From Symbiodinium sp. CCMP2592 (taxonomy: Eukaryota; Sar; Dinophyceae; Suessiales; Symbiodiniaceae): DNA of 64,000 bases. A program made the position numbers and the translations under genes. The notes under the pieces were generated by a model. The model saw only the letters and a program-made list of their open reading frames with translations. It did no database searches and had not been told where the DNA came from. The stretch's first letter is position 1, and each line of letters begins with the position of its first letter. The stretch is from contig CAJNDT010000598.1 of NCBI GenBank assembly GCA_905221615.1, forward strand, positions 78,501-142,500, read 5' to 3'. Of this stretch, positions 51,514-62,505 are shown in pieces.

Positions 51514-53991
51514 GACAACGACGGGACGATCGCAGCAGTGCGTGCGCGATAAAATGAAGCTTGGCCCTGTGCACATGGAGTTCGGAGAAAGGGATTACAG
51601 ACGTCAGACTCCAGGTCGCAGGCCCCACCGTTCCAACTCTACAAGGGGTTCGTCTGGAGCCCCTCGAAGCCTTTAGAATCGACCTTCTGTGGGGCCCCAC
51701 GAAGCCATTGCACTCAAACCTCGCGAAGTCTCCAGCCCTTCAAAATCTCCTTGAGGGGCGTATTATGAAGGATTGTAGGGCTCTCCATCCCTTTAAAAAC
51801 CCCTGAAGACGGGTTTGTTCCCCCTATGTGGAGGGTGGTAGAGCTCCCAACCGTAACAAAACTACTCAGAAGGAGTTCGTTCCACCTAAACGACGGGTCC
51901 TAGAGCTGGCCAGCCCTCTCAAAACACCTTGAAAAGGAGTGTTCAAAACCCTCAAGGGCGGTTGGGTCCACCTAAACGAAGGATCACAGAGCTCGCCAAC
52001 CATTCTGAACCACTCGGAGAGAGCTCGTTCCACCTATGTGACGGGTCGTAGAGCTCTCCAACCCGTCAAAACCACTCAAAAGAGTTTGTGTCAGCTCTCC
52101 GCGTCTTCAAAACCCATCAAGAAGAGTTAGTTCCAAATATATGACGGGTCGTAGAGCTTTCCCACCCTTCAAAACCCCTCAAAAGGAGGAGTTTGTTCCA
52201 GCTATATGAAAGAACCATTGCCGCGACTCATGTTAAGGGTCGTAAAGCTCTCGAACCTTGCAAAACACATCGACAAGAGTTTGTTGGAACTATATATGAC
52301 GGGTAGTAAAACTCTCCAACCCTCGCCACCGCATTCCTGTTTTAAAGTCTCCCAAAGCCCTTGTTGCATCCTATGATCCTTGCACACCGGCCCGAAGCAT
52401 TGTTTTAAAACCGCGCGTTACTTTAAAATATTTTCGTCCTCATACTGGATACAAGACCCTCTGGGCCGAACAGCAGGCTCTAAGCTACCAAAAAGCCAAA
52501 AAACAATCAAAAGATGGTCTCGGGTCGTGGCCGTTATTTATCTACGGGTGCCCTTACTTAAAGGATCATGGGACTTAGTAACTGGGGTTATAAGGAAGGT
52601 GACTACACTATAGTTACTTGTAACCCCAATTAAGGTACTTAGAACCCAATTTGCTAAGTCCCATGATCCTCCAAGTAGTAGGATATTAGATGGAAGAAAT
52701 TGAATTGAGGCTTGGTGTTGTATCACAACGATGAAGTTCGAATTAGATTATAGCAAGTCGGTATCATAGCCACAGCAAGAATGCTCTACTGCTAGCCCCG
52801 ACATTGGCCCGAGACCCGACAATTGCAACAGCCAGCCGGCGAAGACCTGCAATGCCCGGCGACCCCGATACCAAAGAAAAACGGATCCCAGAACTTGACC
52901 TCAGCGACATCCAAAACACCCTGGTCAATGTCCTGATATGCTGAGCAATATTCATTATAATCCTGCATGTAAGCATTTTACAAACAGCACAAAAAGCTGC
53001 GTTAGAACAGGCAAAGGGCCCGAGAGTACATGCTCGAGCTTTAGCTTTACACATCCCGCAAGTAGGCCTCACCCCCGACCCACGCCGTCATCCACGCAGT
53101 AGGTTACAGCTTCCGCCATACAGTTTCGGTTGTACAGACGTCCCAAGCCCCCCGTTTCACCTCAACATCGGGTTGAAGGCTCCACACTCCAGGTCGCAGG
53201 GGACACCGTTTCACCTCCACAAGGAGTTTCTCTATCTTCGACCGTCTTGCGGACCTCCCTCGCCCGCCACCCCCCCTCCCCTCAACCACTATAGTCAAGA
53301 AACCCGTTACTCGAGAAGCGAAAACGGAGATTCGCGGCCATTGCCACGAGTTCGGCTCAAGCTCTGCTCCAATTTGAGCGCCTTCTGATTATTCTTCTGA
53401 TTGTTGTGCCAGTGCCTTGGATATCAGACAGTAAACTCGAGCAGCGTAATAACGAACTTGCGAGGTCGCGCTGAATCTGCACAGTACGGATCTGCTGCAA
53501 AGGACACGGCCCAGCATAACGACGGCCGCGACCTTAGAACATGTACTGTCGCTCGGCTGAGAGCCCTAAACACGAATAGCTACAACAACAAAATCAGGTG
53601 CTAGAGATGGAGAGTACCAGAGAGCCAGAAGAAGAACCACGGGCTCGCTCGGATGCCAGCACCCCAGCACATGCTTCGGTCCTTTGCAATGTCTCCTAAC
53701 TGCACGCGCAAAGGTCCCTCCTCTCGCCGAACCCGCTCCGGAGCCAGTGTGTACAGAAGGTTGGCGACCAGCGCTTCCTGGCGAGGCAAGCCTGTGCCGC
53801 GGCTCGAACCTCTGCTACTGGACCGACATGAAATGAGGTACGATCGCCTTGGGATGGACGTCTCCGGGGTCACCCCGGACAATGGGTCCGACTCCAGCAG
53901 GACTTTCTCGAAAGAGTACGCTGCGCGGCAACACATCCCTCCCCCCCCACCTAAACACACCTTTACGCAAGAAGCGGCGTCGCATTGCCAG
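51514..53991. repeat. Satellite unit 3 (2,478 bp)
   Basis: Full unit, with an extra TATA dinucleotide step near 52294 and a few substitutions. It ends at the same GACAACGACGGGACG start of a fourth unit. Confidence 0.9.
52562..52670. repeat. Hairpin in satellite unit 3 (one mismatch)
   Basis: As in units 1 and 2, but the right arm reads TTGCTAAGTCCCATGATCCT, one mismatch. Confidence 0.85.
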
Positions 53992-54042
53992 GACAACGAC
54001 GGGACGATCGCAGCAGTGCGTGCGCGATAAAATGAAGCTTGG
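53992..54042. repeat. First 51 bp of a fourth satellite unit
   Basis: GACAACGACGGGACGATCGC through AAAATGAAGCTTGG, identical to 46594-46644. After 54042 the sequence becomes LINE ORF sequence, so the fourth unit is cut at this point. Confidence 0.9.
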
Positions 54043-55150
54043 TGCCGCTTCTTCTTCTGCGGCGACTGGCCTTGGGCCTGGCGCTGGTGACACAGCTGGG
54101 CATCCTAGTCCTCCCAGCCGCGTCGTCGCGCCTCAGTTTCCTACTCGTGTCGGCTTTCTGGTCTTGGCCCCGATGACTGTGCCAGAGGCTGTTGAGCTCA
54201 CGCTCCCGTTGCCTTGTACGGTTCTCAGGGCCTGTGACATGTTGGCTGAGGCTCGCAGGGAAGTCCTCTCGTCGACTTATGGACACCTCATCATAGCCGA
54301 GCCTCAGCCTGACGCGTCTTTCGCCACATTCCTTGCTGTCCCTACTTGGGCCACGGGCTGCTTAGCGATTGTGGTGGATTCCCGCTTAGTTGACGGACGC
54401 TTGTTTGCGACCACCATTGCTAGCGGGCTTTTGCCGGGGTCCTTCCTTGTGCAGTTGGGCCTCTCGCCTTCAGTTGGGCTGAGGGTATTCCACCGGCGGA
54501 CTGTGCTGGATCCTGCCCAACATGTCATTTTGCCCAAAGGCGATACTGTGTTCATCCTGCCCCCTGGGGGCGTGCGCCCCCCGTCCCAGCTCTTACCCGA
54601 CATGTTGCGCAGCACGGGTGGCTGGCGCGTACCTCTCGACCCGCCGCGAGGGTCTCTCCAGGTTCCGTTTTGCCTGCTGACTGATTCCCCTCCAGGGACT
54701 ATGAGCCATGCTATGCTTGTTGAGGTGCCTGTCCATCTGATTGACACTGGTGATGACCTCCGTGCTTTTTTGGCGGGCTTTCTTCGAGGGGATCTGGAGA
54801 GCTTTTCCGTCTTTCGGCTGGCGCCTCGGGTGCGTGATCTGTGTTTGTTTGGACAGGCCTGCATTGATGTGCTTGTTGTCACAGAGCGCATCTCGCGGCT
54901 GCCATGCCCGCCCAGGCTGTGGTCTCCTCAACAGGTGCCTTATGTGCTCGACCTTCGCCCGATCCTTCGTGGTATTAGCTGGAGGTGTGCTGTTGGAGGT
55001 GAGCTGAGTTTAGATGCACTCATGGCTGAGTTTGGCCCCGCCCCCTCAGGCTTCTATCTTGAAGTCGGTGGGGGGGCGCCCTTTTCTGTGGGGGACCGCA
55101 CATTCCTGCGTGTCGACCCAGGCCAGGTCTTGACACTGGAGTTTTTGCGA
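54043..55150 (+). pseudogene. LINE polyprotein, N-terminal module 1
   Basis: Open from the satellite junction. It has a Pro/Ala leader, then VGFLVLAPMTVPEAVELTLP, LAVPTWATGCLAIVVDSRLV and VDGRLFATTIASGLLPG, then HVILPKGDTVFILPPGG, GGWRVPLDPP, and a closing PYVLDLRPILRGISWRCAVG (about 54937) and RVDPGQVLTLEF (about 55110). This is the ORF1/N-terminal region of the large dinoflagellate LINE type; its biochemical role is unknown. A frame change lies in T5 (55142-55146): one T fewer joins LEF to CDDMGSAGSSPDAGG. The first Met inside the LINE is at about 54172; the frame is open back into the satellite by chance. Confidence 0.55.
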
Positions 55151-56520
55151 TGATATGGGGTCTGCCGGGTCTTCGCCAGATGCGGGCGGTTCTGATGGGG
55201 ATGGCAGCGATTCTGAGGACTCGAGTTCCGACGATGAGGCGCCTCCGCCACCTCCCCCGCCTGTTGGTGCAAGGAACCGCTCCCGCAGCCGCCCTTTCGA
55301 TCGTGCCGGTCCAGCTCTTGGGCTACGTGGTGCTACCCTGGCACCCTTTGCTGCTTCTGCTCTCCTCCCCCCCGGTGCGGCTTGCCAGGCTGGAGGCTGG
55401 GGTACTTGTTGGCCGAGCCGATTGGATCCTGTCCCTCGCCTTTGGTGGGGGCTTGGCTGGAGTGTTGCCCTCGGTGCTCTGTTACTCTATGTCTGTAGCA
55501 GGCGTTACGGGATGTGTCGGAGTGCGCTTGCTCGTCTCGCCGCTACGTGTGTTACGGTTCTCGTCTCCTTGGTCGTTCTTGCTGACCACCCGTGGCATAC
55601 GATTAGCGTTGACGGGCCAGCCGCGCCCCCACTCTTCTTGGCTGCCTGTGCTTGGGATGCCGCCGTCAGCGTCCTTTGCTCTGCACGGTTGCGTGCTGTG
55701 AGGGTTGCCAGTTCAATTCCTGCAGACGATGCTTCTGCGGAGCATGCCTCCCCTCCTGCCTCGGATAAGCTTCTCACTGAACCTAGATGCAGTAATGCTG
55801 GGCAGCGCAGGGAGCTTGATGCCTTGCGGCAGGCGGCCACCCTCCTGGGAGGGGAGTGGCCCTACATCCCAGCTGACTCTGATGATGGGTCCCTCCGGCC
55901 TGGCGTGCTGCATGATGGTGCTGGCTCGGAAGCTGAAGAAGAACTGGTCTGGGCCCTTTTCTCGGTTTTAGCTCCAGGGTATGCGCCAGACACCTGCACG
56001 GTGCGAATCAGCCTGCCGGCTACGTTCGCAGAGGCTATGGTACTGGTCCGCGAGGCCCGGGCAGCCCCTTGGGCTGCTGGATTCCCTCACCTTGTTGACG
56101 CTTCACCCCAGCCACTCGCGGGTCATGGGGTGCTCGTCTGCTGTCCGCACTGGAGAGGCGTCTCTCTTGTGGCGTGCATGGATCTCCTGCACCTGGACGG
56201 CCGCCTGTTCGCAGCGGACGTCCCACAGTATTGTGGCAGGTATGCGCTCTTCCGGCTTGCCCAGGTAGTCCCGTCCGATGACATCGAGGTTTTTGCCGGA
56301 TATGACGATGTGCCACTAATAGACGGGGTTGAGATTCATATGTTCCCCGGTGAAACTGTCCGCTTCATTCGTCGTCCCGGACCCCAGCCGGCGGTGCTTT
56401 CTCTCACGCAGATGCTCTTGGATCCTGCACTGTGGCGCTCTGCAAGCCCTTTGCCTGTGGTTGCACCAGAGGGCCTTTACTGCGTTGTCACGGAAAGGGT
56501 TGCCGGCCGGTCCAGGTTGA
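55147..56520 (+). pseudogene. LINE polyprotein, acidic/Pro linker, membrane segments and module 2
   Basis: The frame continues with an acidic Ser/Asp tract (GSDGDGSDSEDSSSDDE), seven Pro, RNRSRSR, then two hydrophobic spans: LWWGLGWSVALGALLLYVC (about 55429) and LARLAATCVTVLVSLVVLA (about 55527). Module 2 follows, with FPHLVDASPQPLAGHGVLVC, HLDGRLFAADVPQYCGRYAL (about 56190) and IHMFPGETVRFIRRPGPQP (about 56334), matching the W-x-x-V-x-I-V-D/DGR-x-F-A pattern of module 1. A frame change at about 56515 leads to the next piece. Membrane-type spans in a retroelement polyprotein are odd but recur in this LINE family. Confidence 0.5.
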
Positions 56521-57250
56521 TCCTGCCTTTCCGCTTGCTTATCGCGAAGCCCTGGCCCGTGCTACTGGGGTTGCCCCTTCGCGCCTCCGGCTTTTTCCAT
56601 CTGCCCCTTCTGTGGTAGACATGTGCATTGTCGGCTTTCGGTGCCGCACAGTGCTGGCGGCTGCCGAGGATGAGCGTCACCGTCACCCCGGGTCATGGTG
56701 CCTTGCGCTTTTAGATGGTCGCCAGATCTCGGAGGACTGGACCCCGCTTACTGTGCTTGATGGTCAGCTCTCAGGATGGGACCTCGTTGAGACCCTCCGC
56801 CAGCTTGCCCCTGCGGGTTGGCTCCCGAGCTTGAGCGTGGCTCCGGACGAGCACGGTTTGCTTCAGTTGGGGCCGGGACAGGTGCTGAGTCTTGACTACA
56901 TCCAGGATGTTCCTGCCAGACTGGGCCCGTCGCCTTTTCCTGTCGCTCAGGCTGTCTACGCGGTAGCCTTGGGCCGGGCGCCGGATGCATCTGTTGAGGC
57001 GGTTGAGATGTATGAGGCTCCGGGCGGGCATGATACCCGAGCTGCCCCCTTTGCTGTCTATGTCCCTGATCGTCTCCCTTTCTGTGTTGAAGCCGAGCTG
57101 GCCTCTGGTGTAAGTGTTTTCGAAGCACTTGCTGCCGTTAACGCCTCTCGGAGCGCCCAGGAGCTGGCCCTCTTCCCGGGCCTTGTTCCTGTACAGCCTC
57201 AGCCCGACACCACGTGGGACCGTCCTGGCCGTTCCCTTGTGAGTGGCAGC
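56515..57250 (+). pseudogene. LINE polyprotein, inter-module region
   Basis: QVDPAFPLAYREALARATGV, SWCLALLDGRQISEDWTPLT (about 56697), GQVLSLDYIQDVPARLGPSP, FAVYVPDRLPFCVEAELASG and LFPGLVPVQPQPDTTWDRPG. It has the same style of short beta-rich repeats. Frame changes at 57253-57259 (CCCGGGG), after which FVFVDCRHLDDRAFCALLPA continues in another frame. Confidence 0.5.
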
Positions 57251-58476
57251 CGCCCGGGGCCTTTGTCTTTGTTGATTGTCGACACCTGGATGATCGGGCT
57301 TTTTGTGCTCTTCTTCCGGCTGGTGCCGATAGGTCCACCATCCTCACGGCCGCTAAGGTGGACCCTGGGCTCAATGTGCTGGTGTATGTCCGTGACGCCC
57401 CGCACCCGCTCCAGCCCGGTTACACTGTTGCGCTTGCTAATGGGCACCAAATCAGCCTAGCCAGCCCTCAACACCCTGTCCTGGTCATCGCTTCCCTTGA
57501 GAACATGTTGCAGGATCTGGGGCCCTGGGTGGAGGAGCCCCTCCCCCCTGGCTGGTATGACGCTCGCACTTGGATACTTGGAGACTCCGAGGCTTTCGCG
57601 GTTGTTCCTGCTCGGCACCGACGCACTGACCTTCTTGCCGAAGTTGCTGCAACCCTTGGCTGTGAGAGCGAAGCCCTGCACCTGCAGCCTTGTGTCCCTA
57701 ACTTGGTTGACCACTCTGACGTTGGTCGGATGTCGAGGGCGGTCGTCGTTGCCACTTTGCGGACCCAGCTCGGCCCTGCCTCGGTTGTCTTCATTCTTGA
57801 TCTGCGCCCGCTTTTTCTTGGCTTGGTCGGGCGTTGCGCTGCGAATGGCCGGGTTGCCGGGTCCGACATTGCTCGCCGCTTCAGTGGGCTTTGTCCCATT
57901 GGCTTCCGGGTCTGTGTTACTGTCGGTCAGACTCGTGAGGGGTGTCCCTCCGATGCCTTTGAGGTCCGTGCAGGTCAGGTGTTAGCTGTTTCCCTCGTGC
58001 GTGCCTCGGGCGCCGCGGCAGCCGAGGCAGCCAGCATTCGTGACGTGCCTGTTGACAGTGCTTCGCCGGAAGGGGCTGGCGATGCTGCTGATCCTGAGTG
58101 GCCTGCCGGTGTTGCGCTTGCGCCTCCGAACACCGGGCCGCCTCCGTCCGGGGGTGGCTCTTCCCCAGAGAGGCGCGCTGCCAGGCAGGCTGGCTCTGCC
58201 CTCCCCGTTGCCGCTGTCCTTGGTGTCGTTTTCGGCGCAGGGGCTACCTTTGTTGCGCTTTCCTCTGCGCGCGGCGCTGGGCCGGTGCACCACTGCGGCG
58301 CCGGTTTGTTGGCCCTCCTGCTACTTAAGCCTCGGCGCTTCCCGCTCCTCCTCCTGCTCGCCTTCGGCGTGCTATTTGCGCTGACCCCAGTGGCGTCTGC
58401 CGGGAGGATTGTGGATGCAGGGGTTGGTGTACCTATGGATTCTAGGCCTCTATTCCCAATCCCTGTAGAGGTTTAG
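57250..58476 (+). pseudogene. LINE polyprotein, module 3 and second membrane segment
   Basis: GAFVFVDCRHLDDRAFCALL, YVRDAPHPLQPGYTVALANG, VEEPLPPGWYDARTWILGD, then SVVFILDLRPLFLGLVGRCA (about 57780), the counterpart of YVLDLRPILRGISWRCAVG in module 1, and FEVRAGQVLAVSLVRASG, the counterpart of LRVDPGQVLTLEF. As after module 1, a Ser/Pro linker and hydrophobic spans follow (LPVAAVLGVVFGAGATFVAL at about 58204; FPLLLLLAFGVLFALTPV at about 58341). So the N-terminal region contains an internal duplication. The frame closes at 58474-58476, but the next frame is open across it (DPNDGSLVTLLEHASRRSDC), implying one further indel just before. Confidence 0.5.
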
Positions 58477-61400
58477 GTGGCTCGGTTGCGCCCCGGGATC
58501 CCAATGATGGTTCGCTGGTTACACTTCTGGAGCATGCTAGCCGTCGCTCTGACTGCACGGCCTTTGTGGATGCTAGGGCCCTCCTTGAGACTCTGCTCGA
58601 GCATTTCGGCTCTCGCGCTCCATCTCGGAAGCGACGTGGTCTTTCCGTGATTGGGCATTATTGCGGGGGGCCAGAGGTTGTTGCTCCTGACGCCGATGAC
58701 GGGCCGGCTGAGCTCTCCTTGCAGCACTTGCTCTCGCCCGTGTGTGGGCGTGAGGTGCCCTGCTTTGACATTTCGCTGGGAATGTGTGTCACCCCTTTGA
58801 CAGATGCCCTCTTCTCCGATCTGCATCGTTTTGTGCCCTTCTCGGCGTTCCAGCCTCTGCCGCACGACTTGCGGGCACCGGAGCGCTTCCAGCAATGGAT
58901 CGCCTGTGGCACTGCTGGTGTGCTCCCGGCTGACACGCTGGCCATTTGTCTTACCTCTGATGGCTCCTTTAATCCGGCGACTGGAAAGGCTGGGTGGGGC
59001 CTTGTTGTTTCTGTCCTCACTCCGGGGAGCCCTTGCCCGCCAGGCCTGTTTGCTGGGTATGCCTGTGGCAGTACGGCAGAGATTTGGTCGCTTGGGAAGG
59101 GGAAGGCAACCTGTGATGATGTCAACGCATATGCCTCCGAGCTTGTTGGACTCTTGTGGGCCTCTGTGGCGGCATTTCAGTGTGCCTATAGCGGCCCTAT
59201 CTACTTTCTCTGCGACAACCAGGCGGCCCTCGGTGCCGCTGCTGGAGATTGTGCTGCCCCTGCACATGGCGTTGCGGCAGCATGTGCCAGTCTGCACCAG
59301 GGTTTGCGCTTCCGACAGCAGGTTGTCCCTGTGTATTTGCAGGTTCCCGGACACGAGGGGGACTTTGCTAATGAGCTGGCTGACGCCCTCGCTTTGGCCG
59401 GTTCACAGCGGCAGGGGCGGAACCCCTTCAGTTTGGACTGGGATGTCTGGTTTGCGGCTTCAGGTGAGGCTTTCAGGTGGGTGCCGCACGTGTGCTGGGC
59501 CCGCAGATGCCCCGGCCAGGGTCCCAGCCTTTGCGATGGTGTCATGCGTTGGGCTGAGCATGAGCCCCCTGAGCTCCTCACCCCAGAGGAGACGATGTCT
59601 CCTTTCCTACGTGCGGTGCCTTCCGCTGCAGCTGCAGATGCGACTGTCACGGTTGATTTCTTGTGCCGCTTCGTTAGCTACAATGCCCTTTCGCTTGCTG
59701 CCCCTGGAAGCTCTGACTGCGGAGGGGCCTTTGGCTTCCATGGGAGCACTGGGCGTATATCTCTGTTGGATGGCGCCCTTGCCTCTCACAGCATCTATAT
59801 GGCCGGAATTCAGGAGGCTCGGACTCCGGCTGGCACGGCCCGCTCCGCGAGTTTCCGCCGGTACAGCTCGGACTGTCATGAACAGCGGGCACTAGGAGTT
59901 GAGCTATGGGTTGCGACCACAGCCGGCTTCCCGGAGCATTCTGCCGTCGTCCTCCATGCGGACCCCACCCGCTTATGTGTCAGGGTCGCCTTTTCAGGGC
60001 TGAGCATTTGTGCCTTTGTTTTCCATGCTCCCCATTGTGGACACAGTCTTGGACTTAGGCGGGAGTGGTGGAGCACCGCCGCCGCGGTATGTTCCAGGGT
60101 TGGGTTCTCAGAGTTGTGGGTCTTCCTCTGTGACGCCAACTGTAGTGTGGGCGCGCTCACTAGCCGCCACATTGGTCCTTTGCATGCGGACCCCCTGGAC
60201 GAAGTTGGTGAAATTTTCCACACCTTGCTCCGCCGGTGTGAGGTTTGGCTCCCTTCTACCTTTGACGGCAGCTTTACTGGCCACGGGGGCACCCTTGTCC
60301 AGAAACGATCTGGTGCTCTGGCCAGGAATGACTTCGTTGGCTTGCCCTGCAAGTGGTGCAACCTGGAGGTACAGGGCCGTGTCGAGGCCTCGATCTCGGC
60401 CGGGCATGTTGTTGTTGACCACTTTGCTGTGCTTGTTCAGGCCCATCGGAGGCCTCGGGCTGCCAAGATCGACTCCCAAGCCCTGCTAGACCCTGCCAAC
60501 GCTGATAAGGTCAGTCGCATTCTGGCTGAGGTGCCCGATGTTCCCTGGGACATTAATGTGCACGATCATTCGGCGGTGCTGGTTGACTCCCTGTACCGGC
60601 AGCTGGCTTATGCTTTTCCTCTCTCAGCTCGTCGGTTGAGCAAGCATTACTTTTCGGCTGACACAGCCGCCGCACATGAGCGGACGTGTCGGCTGCGCCA
60701 TGCGCTAAGATGGCGCATGGTTGCCTACAGTGGTGCTGTTGTGAGATGTGCCTTTGCGGCTTGGGCCGCCGGCACGGCCTTCGCGGACATCTTTCAAGGC
60801 CGCTGGCTGCACAATTTGCGTCTTTCTATTGCGTTATCTTCCTTTCGGCTGAGCGCTGCGGGGCGCGAGGTCCGGCGGGGATGCCGGCGGGACCGCCTCG
60901 CGTACTTTGAGGCTATTGCTGATGAGGCTGAGCGGGCTCCTCCTGGGAAGATCCACAAGGCCTTGGGTAAGGTCCTACGCCCCCAAAAGTACCGGCGTGG
61001 CGGCATGCAGCCTTTGCCCCGTCTGACTACCCCCGAGGGCAAACTCTGCGAGACGCCTGCCGCGGTGGCAGACGAGTGGCGCCGGCATTTTGCTGAGCTC
61101 GAGGGAGGCAGCGACATTTCTGTTGATGCCCTTGTCGCTGGATGTATTGAGCGTCAGCGGGCACAAGGGGCCATGTCTTCTGTTGCCCCCGCTGACATTC
61201 CTTCGTTCGGGGAGCTTGTCGCCGCGCTGCGACAGATGCAGCCTCACCGTGCAGGGGGGCCGGACATGCTCCCGCCGGCCCTTTGTGCGAGATTTGCGGT
61301 GCCAGTCGTGGCACTGCTTTGGCCCCTGCTCTTGAAAGGAGCGTTCTTCTCTACGGAGAGTATAGGGTTTAAAGGCGGCACGCTTCACCACATTGCGAAG

Positions 61401-61975
61401 GCCTCGTCCGGCGCCTCCACGCTTGCGTCGGCTCAGAGGGGAATCCTTCTTCAGCCTGTGCTGGGGAAGGCGCTACACCGTGCCTTCCGACGCTTGCCCG
61501 CGGAGCGGTTTGAGGAGTGTGCTGCACCTCTGCAGATCGGGGGAAGGCGGGGCCTGTCTTACGAGCTTGGCCACTTTATCACGCGGAATTTTTTGTCGGC
61601 TGCCCGACACCGCGGGGTTTCGGCCGCAATAGTCTTTTCGGACATTGCGGCGGCGTACTACTCGGTGCTCAGGGAGGTGATCATTGGCTCGCAGGCTGAT
61701 CGAGCCCCACTTGCGCGTGTCGCAGCCACACTTCGTCTGTCAGACGGGGACTTCCAGGAGGTTATGGTGCTGGCTACGGAGCACCCCATCATCCGCCCGG
61801 AGGGCCCAGATTCTATGCTCCATGCACTTCTGGCAGAGATCCACAGTGATACGTGGTTTCATGCTGCGGAGGACGGGGTCCTGGTAAGGACGACCAGGGG
61901 AACCCGTCCTGGAAGTAGCATCGCAGACGTGGCCTTCGGGCTGCTCTTTCAGAAGGTCCTGGACCGCCTCCGAGC
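58476..61975 (+). CDS. LINE polyprotein: RNase H, endonuclease, RT fingers/palm
   Basis: About 1,165 codons. RNase H first: CLTSDGSFNPATGKAGWGL (Asp 58959), YASELVGL (Glu 59139), FLCDNQAAL (Asp 59214), ANELADALA (Asp 59382). Then an exonuclease-endonuclease-phosphatase (APE-type) domain: FVSYNALS, AGIQEAR (Glu 59814), FHAPHCG, LCDANCSVG (Asp 60132), ARNDFVGLP, VVVDHFAV (Asp-His 60417-60422). Then RT: LRQMQPHRAGGPDMLPPAL, IGGRRGLSYELGHFITRNF, motif A VFSDIAAAYYSVLRE (Asp 61641) and motif B TRPGSSIADVAFGLLF (about 61896). This enzyme set nicks target DNA and primes reverse transcription. A frame change near 61975 precedes motif C. Confidence 0.8.
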
Positions 61976-62505
61976 ACGTCCCTGTCTTCAAGTGGACGGG
62001 TGCACGCGAGCTCACCCTTGCTTGCGACCTTGCCGACGCACCTTGCGAAGAGGCTGTTTGTGACGTGGTGTGCACGGACGACCACGCTGCGTGCCTCTTG
62101 TCTGCCACTGCCCCTGGCCTTGGCCGCGCGGTTGGGCGCGTGCTAGGCGCGTCCCTTGACGCTTTGTCGGCGCATGGGCTCTCCCCGAATTTTGGCCCTA
62201 AGAAGACGGCTGCAGCTTTGCTTGCTCATCGTGGTCGTGCCTCTCGTGGTGCGCGGGAGGAGATTTTCTCCCGGGACAAGGGGAAACTGTTGGTGATGCG
62301 TGAGCACCAACGCCCGGATTGGATTGACTGCGTGCCCTCTGACAAGCACCTCGGGTCGGTCCTCACATACAGTGGCACGATGCTCAATGATATAAAGGCT
62401 AGGGTAGGGCGTGCGCGTGCTGACTTCGCCGAGGGGCGACGGCTTGTGTTCTGCTGCCCTGGCCTGGCGCTGCGCAAACGTGTTGCCTTAATGCCACCAA
62501 TATGT
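61975..62505 (+). pseudogene. LINE polyprotein: RT motif C and thumb
   Basis: Frame +1 relative to the preceding part: VPVFKWTGARELTLACDLAD, then DVVCTDDHAACLLS with the two catalytic Asp at 62077-62082 (CTDD in the YxDD position), PNFGPKKTAAALLAHRG (motif D region) and DKHLGSVLTYSGTMLNDIKA (about 62341). Frame is lost again near 62500 after ALRKRVALMPP. Confidence 0.7.

Noticed and set aside
46594..54042. LTR-type element bounded by the 51-bp repeats
   Set aside because: The interior is three tandem copies, so the 51-bp ends are simply the start of the next unit; there are no LTR-element genes.
55704..55725. GTTCAATTC as a tRNA T-loop
   Set aside because: It lies within a coding frame of the LINE and no acceptor or anticodon arms pair around it.
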